From: Pseudomonas azotoformans
GTDB taxonomy: Bacteria > Pseudomonadota > Gammaproteobacteria > Pseudomonadales > Pseudomonadaceae
Length of the DNA: 64,000 bases
Assembly (NCBI RefSeq): GCF_001579805.1
Contig: NZ_CP014546.1
Coordinates: 4,526,001 to 4,590,000, forward strand
Reading direction: 5' to 3'
This document shows positions 17,078 through 24,240 of this stretch, piece by piece (position 1 is the first letter of the stretch; each line of letters starts with the position of its first letter). The notes beneath the pieces were generated by a model that was given only the letters and a program-made list of their open reading frames with translations, was not told the origin of the DNA and did not search any database. Made by a program: the position numbers and the translations under genes.

Positions 17078-17863
17078 ATGGATGTGGGTAATTTTGGTTT
17101 TGTGGTAGCTGGCCTGATCGTTGGTTTTATCGTGGGCATGACCGGTGTGGGCGGGGGCTCTTTGATGACCCCGATCCTGTTGTGGTTTGGTATCAATCCG
17201 GCTACCGCCGTGGGCACTGACCTGTTGTATGCCGCCATTACCAAGTCGGGTGGGGTGTTGGTACACAGCAAGAACAAGAATATCGATTGGACCATTACTG
17301 GCTGGTTGACCCTGGGCAGCGTGCCTGCGGTGCTGTTGACCTTGTGGTTTCTGGCCAGTTTGCATACTGACCCTAGCGTGATGAATGCGGTGATCAAGCA
17401 GGCGCTTGGGGTGGTGTTGCTGTTGACGGCTTTGGCGATTCTGTTCAAGAAGAGCCTGTTGGCGTTTGCCCAGCGGCATGCGGGTGATAGCTATCACATG
17501 AGCCCGCGTAATTTGAATGTGTTGACCGTGGTGACCGGCGCGATCCTCGGCACCATGGTGGCGCTGACGTCCATCGGTGCTGGGGCCTTGGGTACGGTGG
17601 CGTTGTTTATTTTGTATCCGTTTCTGGCGACGCGGCGGTTGGTGGGGACTGAGATTGCGCATGCTGTGCCGCTGACCCTGGTGGCGGGGTTGGGGCATGC
17701 GAGCATGGGGAATATGGATTGGCATTTGTTGGGGTTTTTGTTGATGGGGTCGTTGCCGGGGATCTATGTGGGTAGCCATATGACGGGCAAGTTGCCTGAT
17801 GCGGTTTTGCGGCCTTGCTTGGCGGTTATGTTGATGGCTATTGGTTATAAGTTGGCGTTTTAA
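17078..17863 (+). CDS. TauE/SafE-family sulfite/anion exporter
   Basis: 261 residues with about eight membrane segments. The family signatures are present: GFIVGMTGVGGGSLMTPILL near the N-terminus, GINPATAVGTDLLYAAITKSGG, and the repeat in the second half GAILGTMVALTSIGAGALGTVALFILYP followed by VGTEIAHAVPLTL. Members move sulfite, sulfoacetate or other small organic anions across the inner membrane. The substrate is not readable here. The gene stands alone; sulfone-use genes lie about 2 kb further on but in a separate block beyond an insertion sequence. Confidence 0.9.
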   Translation: MDVGNFGFVVAGLIVGFIVGMTGVGGGSLMTPILLWFGINPATAVGTDLLYAAITKSGGVLVHSKNKNIDWTITGWLTLGSVPAVLLTLWFLASLHTDPSVMNAVIKQALGVVLLLTALAILFKKSLLAFAQRHAGDSYHMSPRNLNVLTVVTGAILGTMVALTSIGAGALGTVALFILYPFLATRRLVGTEIAHAVPLTLVAGLGHASMGNMDWHLLGFLLMGSLPGIYVGSHMTGKLPDAVLRPCLAVMLMAIGYKLAF

Positions 17864-17872
17864 GTTGGTGGA

Positions 17873-17969
17873 GGCATATCCGTTATTTAGGTAACGGCCA
17901 CCTATGGTTCCGCTCTTAGAGCGGGTCACTTTTGGAAGAGTCCGAATGCGGCCCAGCCAAAAGTAACCA
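17873..17969. repeat. Left outer arm of long palindromic repeat
   Basis: This stretch (from GGCATATCCGTTATTTAGG to GCCAAAAGTAACCA) is repeated as an inverted copy at 19417-19515. Identity is high in three blocks, with a short divergent patch near 17892-17905. It belongs to a repeat of about 390 bases that was split by the IS element beginning at 17970. Long hairpin-forming intergenic repeats are known in P. fluorescens genomes; which named family this is cannot be settled here. Confidence 0.8.
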
Positions 17970-18008
17970 TGGACTTGTTCCCTCAAAACGTACGCCATGA
18001 AGCGAGTG

Positions 18009-18806
18009 TTAAGCAGTTTGCTTCAGTTGCTTTGCGTAGTCATTAGGTGAGCTGTATCCCAGCGCCGAGTGCAGCCGTGCCGCGTTGTAAAACCCATGGA
18101 TGTAGCTTGCGATTGATGCATGGGCCTGTGCTTTGCTGGGATACACACCGATGGCTTCTTCCTTCTTGAGTGTGGCAAAAAAGCTCTCTGCCACGGCGTT
18201 ATCCCAGCAATTCCCCTTACGGCTCATGCTTTGCACGAAGCCTCTTTCCGCGATCATGCTACGAAAACCGCTACCGGTGTATTGTCGGCCTCGATCAGAG
18301 TGAAAAATCACACCGTGATCCACGGGCGCTCTGGTCCAGGCGTTCATGAACGCCTGTTGTACCAAGCCCTCGGGCATACGATCCGACAGGCTGTAACCCA
18401 GCACCTGCCGGGTCTGGATACTCAACACCACAGCCAAGTACAACCAACCCTGGCGGGTCGAAATATACGTGATATCCCCCACCCAGGCGGGTGCTGGGCT
18501 TGTCACGGAAAAGCGTCGTTTTAACACGTTGTCAGAAATAGGTTGGATATACCGGTTATCCGTCGAGTGTTTGAAGCGGGCTTTGATTTTTCCTCGCAGC
18601 ATTTCCTCTCTCATCAGACGAGCTACTCGCTTGTGCCCTATCGCGTACGAGCGGTTATGAAGCGCCTTAACCATGCGTGGACGCCCATAAGTGCCTCGGC
18701 TTGCCCGATGAATCGCGCGAATTTCCAAGCGAATCGCCACATCTGGATCAGGACGTTTCTGACGCTTCAAATAGCCGTGAAAGCCCGACACCGAGACCTC
18801 CATCAC
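18009..18806 (-). CDS. IS3-family transposase OrfB (DDE integrase)
   Basis: 265 residues from the first ATG, but the frame is open back to the slippery site, so the natural product is the OrfAB fusion made by -1 frameshifting. The rve integrase core is complete: first aspartate in WVGDITYIST, second in FHSDRGRQYTG, and glutamate in NAVAESFFATLKKEE. The N-terminal part (AIHRASRGTYGRPRMVKAL) is the usual HTH_21 region. The fusion frame upstream reads YAFVARERTHFPVRLLCRVMEVS, a standard IS3 OrfB beginning. It acts in transposition. Confidence 0.95.
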   Translation of the reverse strand: MMEVSVSGFHGYLKRQKRPDPDVAIRLEIRAIHRASRGTYGRPRMVKALHNRSYAIGHKRVARLMREEMLRGKIKARFKHSTDNRYIQPISDNVLKRRFSVTSPAPAWVGDITYISTRQGWLYLAVVLSIQTRQVLGYSLSDRMPEGLVQQAFMNAWTRAPVDHGVIFHSDRGRQYTGSGFRSMIAERGFVQSMSRKGNCWDNAVAESFFATLKKEEAIGVYPSKAQAHASIASYIHGFYNAARLHSALGYSSPNDYAKQLKQTA

Positions 18807-18862
18807 TCGACATAACAGCCTGACTGGAAAGTGAGTCCGTTCACGGGCGACAAAGGCGTATC

Positions 18863-19156
18863 TCAGTTGGACTCTTTGGCAAAGAACGCCGTCGCTTTTT
18901 TTAGGATTTCTCGCTCCATTTTGAGCGTGGCATTTTCAGCTCGAAGCCGAGCCAGCTCGCTTTCCAGGTCAGAGACCGGATGCCGGGCAGGAGAACTGAG
19001 AGGACGCCCGTTGCGTGCGGCGTCCAGCCAATTACCTAAGGTTTTGACCGAGATATCCAACTGTCGGGCAGCTTCTCCTCGACCAATGCTTTCAGCGAGT
19101 GTCACTGCCTGAGCTTTGAAGTCGTCGGTGTAACTGCGGCGAGTTTGCTGTGCCAT
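18863..19156 (-). CDS. IS3-family transposase OrfA
   Basis: 97 residues from ATG 19156, preceded by GGAGGC. An N-terminal helix-turn-helix (YTDDFKAQAVTLAES, GRGEAARQLDISVKTLGNWL) recognises the element ends, and a C-terminal leucine zipper (LESELARLRAENATLKMEREILKKA) mediates multimerisation. It ends at FFAKESN, just past the slippery A7 run from which ribosomes shift into orfB. Confidence 0.94.
   Translation of the reverse strand: MAQQTRRSYTDDFKAQAVTLAESIGRGEAARQLDISVKTLGNWLDAARNGRPLSSPARHPVSDLESELARLRAENATLKMEREILKKATAFFAKESN
18896..18902 (-). promoter_or_regulatory. Slippery A7 site for -1 frameshift, orfA to orfB
   Basis: Seven A residues on the minus strand in the context CTAAAAAAAGC, near the end of orfA. 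A -1 shift here joins orfA in frame to the open stretch before the first ATG of orfB, producing the OrfAB transposase as in other IS3-family elements. Confidence 0.8.
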
Positions 19157-19220
19157 AAGTGCCTCCAAGATTGCGATTAAAATATCGCTTCTTGGCGTCC
19201 GCTGCGAGGGAACAAGTCCA

Positions 19221-19515
19221 CCAAAAACGCTTCGCCCCAACACTCGGCACCTCGCTTAGGCTCGGTGTGCCCGAACGAAGGCTTGAATCCGTGGGCCGCC
19301 GCGATGGGCCATCCTTGGCCCAGCGCGGCTAACCCGGCGGCCCCCCAAATCACTGTCGGATTACGGGCATACCGAGCCTAGGCGAGGTACCGAGTGTTGG
19401 GGCAAGAGCCCTTTTGGTTACTTTTGGCTGGGCCGGCATTCCGGGCTCTTTTCCAAAAGTGACCCGCCGTAAGGGCGGAACCAACATCAGCCATCCCCTA
19501 AATAACGGATATGCC
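19221..19515. repeat. Rest of the split palindromic repeat
   Basis: The left inner arm (19221-19273) and the right inner arm (19364-19417) are near-perfect inverted copies (CCCCAACACTCGG...CCTCGC against GCGAGG...CCGAGTGTTGGGG). The 90-base centre is itself foldable (GGGCCGCCG with CGGCGGCCC; TGGGCC with GGCCCA). The right outer arm 19417-19515 mirrors 17873-17969. Removing the IS and one CCA restores a continuous palindrome of about 390 bases. The stretch between the IS and sfnB (19221-19533) holds no gene. Confidence 0.85.
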
Positions 19516-19533
19516 CCCAATCAACCCCCCAAC

Positions 19534-20766
19534 TCAACCCCGCCCATTCCCAATCTGCCAAACAAACGGCGGCTCCACCCCATTAACCACCCAATCCCCC
19601 ACAATCCGCGCCTTATAAATCACCGGATTATGCGACGACACCGTCCGCGCATTCCGCCAATGCCGATCCAGCGCCTTCCCCTGCCGCACATCCGACGCCC
19701 CCAGCGCATTAAACAACTCACTGGTAGCCCGCTGAATCAACCCCGACACCACCACCTGCGCCGTAGCCGACTCAATCTCGGCCGCCACATTGGCCTCGCG
19801 CTCCACCGCATCATCCCCCCCAAACCGCGCCACATACGCCCGTTGCGCCGGCAGCGTCGCCTTCAACGCACTCGCCTCAGCGGCATACACCAGCGCAGCC
19901 ACTTCCCCCACCACCTGCAGAACCTGCGCATCCTGGCTCACATGCGCCGCATTACCATGACTGTAGATACGCTTACGGCTGCGTACCTGATGCGCCAAAT
20001 CGCGCAAGGCCGCACGCCCAATCCCCGCCAAACTGGCGAGCAACACCAACTGGTAGAACGCCGTCTGGTATTTAAACCGGCTGGCAAAGTCGATGACGTT
20101 TTCCGTATCCACCACCGCATCGGTAAAGCGCGACGTGCCGCTGCCGGTGGTGCGCTGGCCAAAGCCGTCCCAATCATCACTGTGCACCACCCCTGGCTGG
20201 CGGGCGCGGGTGGCGGCGATCACATCGCCACCGGTGTCACTGCGTTGGGCATACACGTCGATCCAATCGGCGAAGATGCTGCCTGTGCTGTAGAACTTCT
20301 CTCCGTTGAGCTTCCAGCGGTCGCCGTCAGGGCTGACCTGGGTGACCACATCACCAATGGCCACATTGCCAATCTCGGTCCAGGCGCAGCCGACGATATC
20401 GCCGTCCACGAACCGCTTGAACCACAGATCCCGGCCAGCACTGGGCGGCGCGTTCAGGCGGTCTTCGGCAAACGCGAAGTGCCCACGCAGGGCCTGGGGC
20501 ACGTTGGAGTCGGCTTCGGCCAGTTCGATCAGCAGTTCGAACAATTGCGGCAGGGAAGCACCGCCGCCGCCATATTCCACCGGCACGCGTACTGCGCCAA
20601 AACCGGCTTCCTTGAGCCACTGGATCGGTTCATGGGGCAGGGTGCGGGACTGTTCGCGCTCTACGGCACCGTCGGCGATGCGCTGGAAGATCGGTCGAAA
20701 GCGCGCAGCCAGGGTCGGGTAGTCGACACCGGTGGACAGGGGATTGATGACGTGTTGTTCGGTCAT
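19534..20766 (-). CDS. sfnB: Acyl-CoA-dehydrogenase-like FMN monooxygenase, SfnB type
   Basis: 410 residues from ATG 20766, which follows AGGAACC; a longer in-frame start at 20841 is less likely because it would begin upstream of the predicted sigma-54 promoter. The acyl-CoA dehydrogenase/DszC fold is seen: GFGAVRVPVEYGGGGASL in the N-terminal domain, GCAWTEIGN and LNGEKFYSTGSIFADW in the beta domain, and a helical C-terminal domain with NALGASDVRQGKALDRHWRNARTVSSHNP. SfnB-type enzymes belong to the dimethylsulfide/sulfone sulfur-scavenging set. It diverges from sfnG and is preceded by its own -24/-12 promoter, which fits control by a SfnR-like activator in sulfur limitation. Confidence 0.85.
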   Translation of the reverse strand: MTEQHVINPLSTGVDYPTLAARFRPIFQRIADGAVEREQSRTLPHEPIQWLKEAGFGAVRVPVEYGGGGASLPQLFELLIELAEADSNVPQALRGHFAFAEDRLNAPPSAGRDLWFKRFVDGDIVGCAWTEIGNVAIGDVVTQVSPDGDRWKLNGEKFYSTGSIFADWIDVYAQRSDTGGDVIAATRARQPGVVHSDDWDGFGQRTTGSGTSRFTDAVVDTENVIDFASRFKYQTAFYQLVLLASLAGIGRAALRDLAHQVRSRKRIYSHGNAAHVSQDAQVLQVVGEVAALVYAAEASALKATLPAQRAYVARFGGDDAVEREANVAAEIESATAQVVVSGLIQRATSELFNALGASDVRQGKALDRHWRNARTVSSHNPVIYKARIVGDWVVNGVEPPFVWQIGNGRG

Positions 20767-20804
20767 GGGCAAGGTTCCTGGGCAGTGATCAATCCAAGGG
20801 GGAT

Positions 20805-20820
20805 TGCACACTCCGTGCCG
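20805..20820 (-). promoter_or_regulatory. Sigma-54 promoter of sfnB
   Basis: The minus strand reads CGGCACG-gagt-GTGCA, with GG and GC dinucleotides ten bases apart as sigma-54 requires (consensus TGGCACG-N4-TTGCW; two mismatches). The start codon of sfnB is about 40 bases downstream. Confidence 0.6.
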
Positions 20821-20859
20821 GGTATCTGCGCCCGTATTCATGGGCTAAAGCGTTCAGCT

Positions 20860-20879
20860 ACTGTTGCCCTGGCAACAGT
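20860..20879. promoter_or_regulatory. Palindrome, candidate enhancer site between sfnB and sfnG
   Basis: ACTGTTGCC-ct-GGCAACAGT is a perfect 9-bp inverted repeat. It lies about 40 bases upstream of the sfnB -24 element and about 90 bases upstream of the sfnG -24 element, the position expected for binding of a sigma-54 activator serving both promoters. Confidence 0.6.
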
Positions 20880-20965
20880 GGATCGACAAACCCGCACGCT
20901 CTGCGACATCGACGCCGACCTACGGTATTGCGTGCAACGCCCATGGCCCGTGCGTTTCCACGGCC

Positions 20966-20981
20966 TGGCACGCTTGCTGCT
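20966..20981 (+). promoter_or_regulatory. Sigma-54 promoter of sfnG
   Basis: TGGCACG-cttg-CTGCT matches the -24/-12 consensus TGGCACG-N4-TTGCW with one mismatch and the right GG-to-GC spacing. The sfnG ATG is 41 bases downstream. Confidence 0.7.
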
Positions 20982-21021
20982 CAAGCCCTCAGTACATCCC
21001 TTTTGTGCGAGGTAACGCGAG

Positions 21022-22107
21022 ATGAGCCAGCAAGCCGTGAAATTTGCCTACTGGGTGCCCAACGTCAGCGGTGGGTTGGTGGTCAGCAAGATCGAACAAC
21101 GCACCCACTGGGGCATCGACTACAACCGCAAACTGGCGCAACTGGCGGAAGCCGCCGGCTTCGAATACGGCCTCACCCAGATCCGCTTCACCGCCGGCTA
21201 CGGTGCGGAAAACCAGCATGAGTCCGTGGCGTTCAGCCATGCGCTGCTGGCCGCGACCACCACGCTCAAGGTGATCGCCGCGATCCTGCCAGGGCCCTGG
21301 CAACCGGCGTTGGCGGCCAAGCAACTGGCGACGATCGACCAGCTCACCAACGGACGTATCGCGGTGAATATCGTCAGCGGTTGGTTCAAGGGCGAATTCC
21401 AGGCCATCGGCGAACACTGGCTGGAGCACGACGAACGTTATCGCCGTTCCGAAGAGTTTATCCGGGCCCTCAAAGGCATCTGGACCCAGGACGATTTCAC
21501 CTTCAAGGGTGACTTTTACCGCTTCAACAACTACACCCTCAAGCCCAAGCCATTGGGCCAGCCGGAGGTGTTCCAGGGCGGTAGCTCGCGGGCCGCGCGG
21601 GATATGGCAGCGCGGGTGTCGGACTGGTACTTCACCAACGGCAACACCCCGGAAGGCATCAAGGCCCAGGTCGATGACATCCGCGCCAAGGCGGCGGCAA
21701 ACAACCATTCGGTCAAAGTCGGCGTCAACGCCTTTGTGATCGCCCGCGACACCGAGGAAGAAGCCCGCGCCGTGCTGGCAGAGATCATTGACAAGGCCGA
21801 TCCGGAGGCGGTGAACGCCTTTGGTGATGCGGCCAGGCAAGCGGGCAAGGCGTCACCGGAAGGCGAGGGCAACTGGGCCAAGTCGAGCTTTGAAGACTTG
21901 GTGCAGTACAACGATGGCTTCAAGACCAACCTGATCGGTACGCCCCAGCAGATTGCCGAGCGCATCGTCGCGCTCAAGGCAGTGGGGGTGGACTTGGTGC
22001 TGGCGGGCTTTCTGCATTTTCAGGAAGAAGTCGAGTACTTCGGCAAACGTGTGTTGCCGCTGGTGCGAGAGTTGGAAGCCAAGGCGGGGATCAAACAGGT
22101 GGCGTGA
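21022..22107 (+). CDS. sfnG: FMNH2-dependent dimethylsulfone monooxygenase SfnG
   Basis: 361 residues; the start ATG 21022 follows GAGGTAACGCGAG. It is a flavin-dependent TIM-barrel monooxygenase of the luciferase/SsuD group: FAYWVPNVSGGLVVSKIEQRTHW at the N-terminus, LKVIAAILPGPWQPALAAKQLATIDQLTNGRIAVNIVSGW, FQGGSSRAARDMAARVSDWYF, and the closing LIGTPQQIAERIVALKAVGVDLVLAGFLHF. Together these are characteristic of SfnG, which converts dimethylsulfone to methanesulfinate using reduced FMN from a separate reductase. No reductase gene (sfnF) is visible next to it. Its end overlaps the convergent GNAT gene by 17 bases. Confidence 0.9.
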   Translation: MSQQAVKFAYWVPNVSGGLVVSKIEQRTHWGIDYNRKLAQLAEAAGFEYGLTQIRFTAGYGAENQHESVAFSHALLAATTTLKVIAAILPGPWQPALAAKQLATIDQLTNGRIAVNIVSGWFKGEFQAIGEHWLEHDERYRRSEEFIRALKGIWTQDDFTFKGDFYRFNNYTLKPKPLGQPEVFQGGSSRAARDMAARVSDWYFTNGNTPEGIKAQVDDIRAKAAANNHSVKVGVNAFVIARDTEEEARAVLAEIIDKADPEAVNAFGDAARQAGKASPEGEGNWAKSSFEDLVQYNDGFKTNLIGTPQQIAERIVALKAVGVDLVLAGFLHFQEEVEYFGKRVLPLVRELEAKAGIKQVA

Positions 22108-22552
22108 GCAGTTTTTTTTCCAGGCGCAGTGCTGCGGTGTGGTCTTCGTAATAGGCGTCGATCAGGGCAAAGCGCCGATAACCGTTGCGCTCATAGAGGC
22201 TGAGAGCACCGGGGTTGTCGGTGCGCACTTCCAGGCGTAGGCGATTGCAACCCTGTGCCACGGCGCTAGCTTCAACGCGGCTCAGCAACTGTCTACCCAA
22301 CCCCATGCCACGCGCAGGTTCGGCAATGGCGATGGAATACAGACGCGCCAACGAAGTGCCACGGCGAAACAGCACCAGCGCGTAACCGAGCAGTTGCCCG
22401 TCATTTTCCGCCACCCGCAACTCGCCGTGGGCGCGGCTTATCATCCACTGGAAACTGCGCCGTGACAGCCTGTCGGTGGTGAAGCAGTGCTGTTCCAAGG
22501 CCAGTAATTCAGGCACATCCAAGAGCGTTGCAACGCGAAAGCAAAGAGCCAT
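22091..22552 (-). CDS. GNAT acetyltransferase, RimI-like
   Basis: 153 residues with a complete GNAT fold: LYSIAIAEPARGMGLGRQLLSRVEASA is the acetyl-CoA binding R/QxxGxG/A segment, followed by LRLEVRTDNPGALSLYERNGYRRF typical of RimI-like N-acetyltransferases. It is divergent from an ATP-grasp ligase gene with a 94-base gap. ATP-grasp ligases of this RimK-like type often have a GNAT neighbour, which suggests joint action on a peptide or amino acid product; the substrate is unknown. Confidence 0.88.
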   Translation of the reverse strand: MALCFRVATLLDVPELLALEQHCFTTDRLSRRSFQWMISRAHGELRVAENDGQLLGYALVLFRRGTSLARLYSIAIAEPARGMGLGRQLLSRVEASAVAQGCNRLRLEVRTDNPGALSLYERNGYRRFALIDAYYEDHTAALRLEKKLLTPPV

Positions 22553-22646
22553 ATGACCGCCGTAAAAGTTGCGTAACGAAACGGGACTTCTCTAAAAGAT
22601 CGTGCTTAATAGAAAAGGTCGAGTTCTCTAAAGCGGATCAAATATT

Positions 22647-24233
22647 ATGTCGGCGGTACAAGGTCATTGGCGTGAAGTATCCGAGCAAACTCTCGCGGCG
22701 ACAATAACCAATAAAGGTTATTTTTCCGCACCCCCAAAAGGCAACAGTCAAGTCGTGATCATTGTCGAGCGCAAGGAAGACTGGGCCTCCTACTTCCCCA
22801 GCGAAGACATCGTCACTGCCCAGGAATACCTGGAGCAGACCCGCGAAAACGAGACTGGCAAGCGCGTACAGGTGATCAACCTGTGCCGCAGCTACAAGTA
22901 CCTGGGGCACGGTTACTACTGCTCGCTGCTGGCTGAAGCCCGTGGGCACAAGGTGATCCCGTCGGTGCGTACCATCAGCGAACTGACGAAGAAGTCGTTG
23001 TACGGCCTGGCCCTGGACGACCTGGATAAAACCCTCGATAAAGCCTTGAGTCATCACCTTTACAGCAATACCGAAGGCTTTACCCTGACACTTTATTTTG
23101 GCCGGACCAATATAGAGCCGTTGCAGGATTTGGCCCGTCAGTTGTTTGAGGCCTTTCCGTGTCCGATCCTGTTAGTGGAGTTCAAGAAGAATAACGGTTG
23201 GCATATAGAAGGCGTTAAATCCGGCGTATTGCACAAGTTACGCGACGATCAGGAAGATCAATTCGCCCACGCCCTGGACAACTTCAGCCGCAAGATCTGG
23301 CGCCAGCCGCGCTCACGTCGCCTGGCCCGTTATGACCTGGCCATCTTGCACGACCCTCAAGAGCAATTGCCGCCGTCCAACGGCAAGGCCCTGGAGAATT
23401 TCATCCGCGTCGGCAAGGGCCTGGGCATCGATGTGGAGTTGATCGAACGCAAGGATTATTCACGCCTGGCCGAATACGACGCCTTGCTGATCCGCGAGAC
23501 CACCAGCGTCGACAACCACACCTACCGCTTCGCCAAGAAAGCCGAAAGCGAAGGCCTGGTGGTGATGGATGACCCGGCGTCGATCCTGCGCTGCACCAAC
23601 AAGGTCTACCTCACCGACCTGCTCAACAGTCACCAACTGGGCATGCCCGCCACGGAGATTCTGTACAAGGAACGACCGGAAGACTTTGAACGGGTCGGCG
23701 AGCGCCTGGGGTTCCCGCTGGTGCTGAAGATCCCCGACGGGTGTTTTTCCCGTGGCGTGATCAAGGTCGAAAGCCAGGAAGCCTTGCTCAAGGCCACTGC
23801 CGAGTTGTTCGAACATTCGGTGCTGTTGCTGGCCCAGGAGTTTTTCTACACCGAGTACGACTGGCGCATCGGCGTGCTCAACCGCAAGCCGATCTTTGCC
23901 TGCCAGTACTTTATGTCCAAAGGGCATTGGCAGATCTACAACCACAAGGCCATCGGCCAGGCCATCAACGGTGAATGCCGCACGCTGGCGGTTCATGAAG
24001 CGCCCAAGGCGGTGGTGGAGCTGGCCGTGAAGACCGCCAACCTGATTGGCGATGGCCTCTACGGCGTCGACCTCAAGCAGTCCGGCGACAAGGTGGTGGT
24101 GATCGAAGTCAACGACAACCCCAACCTGGACGCGGGTATCGAAGATGCCTACTTGCAGGACGACTTGTACGGTTTGGTGCTGGAGGAGTTCGTGAGGCGC
24201 CTGGAGTTGAAGCGTCAGGGTCAGGTCTGGTGA
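22647..24233 (+). CDS. RimK-like ATP-grasp ligase with RLAN N-domain
   Basis: 528 residues from ATG 22647. Residues about 35-190 match the RimK-like ATP-grasp N-terminal (RLAN) domain (VIIVERKEDWASYFPSEDI, NLCRSYKYLGHGYYCSLLAEARGHKVIPSV). The C-terminal half is an ATP-grasp fold: DALLIRETTSVDNHTYRFAKKAE, the substrate loop FPLVLKIPDGCFSRGVIKV, ATP-binding LLAQEFFYTEYDWRIGVL, and the metal-binding end VVVIEVNDNPNLDAGIED. Such enzymes join a carboxylate and an amine with ATP. Its specific substrate is not known. It stands seven bases before the CorA-like gene and is divergent from a GNAT gene, so the three may act together. Confidence 0.9.
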   Translation: MSAVQGHWREVSEQTLAATITNKGYFSAPPKGNSQVVIIVERKEDWASYFPSEDIVTAQEYLEQTRENETGKRVQVINLCRSYKYLGHGYYCSLLAEARGHKVIPSVRTISELTKKSLYGLALDDLDKTLDKALSHHLYSNTEGFTLTLYFGRTNIEPLQDLARQLFEAFPCPILLVEFKKNNGWHIEGVKSGVLHKLRDDQEDQFAHALDNFSRKIWRQPRSRRLARYDLAILHDPQEQLPPSNGKALENFIRVGKGLGIDVELIERKDYSRLAEYDALLIRETTSVDNHTYRFAKKAESEGLVVMDDPASILRCTNKVYLTDLLNSHQLGMPATEILYKERPEDFERVGERLGFPLVLKIPDGCFSRGVIKVESQEALLKATAELFEHSVLLLAQEFFYTEYDWRIGVLNRKPIFACQYFMSKGHWQIYNHKAIGQAINGECRTLAVHEAPKAVVELAVKTANLIGDGLYGVDLKQSGDKVVVIEVNDNPNLDAGIEDAYLQDDLYGLVLEEFVRRLELKRQGQVW

Positions 24234-24240
24234 CCCGGCG

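Larger units (their letters stand above)
17970..19220 (-). mobile_element. IS3-family insertion sequence, 1251 bp
   Basis: The ends are inverted repeats starting TGGACTTGTTCCCTC on both sides (17970 inward and 19220 inward), with further matching bases inside (ACGCCA.GAAGCGA). The 3-base sequence CCA occurs directly on each side (17967-17969 and 19221-19223), as expected of a target duplication for this family. Inside are orfA and orfB on the minus strand, joined by an A7 slippery run. Both frames are intact, so the element may still be active. It sits inside one arm of a long palindromic repeat. Confidence 0.93.

Noticed and set aside
19231..19417. Clustered repeats near 19.3 kb as a CRISPR array
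   Set aside because: They are the two arms of one inverted repeat, not evenly spaced direct repeats with unique spacers.
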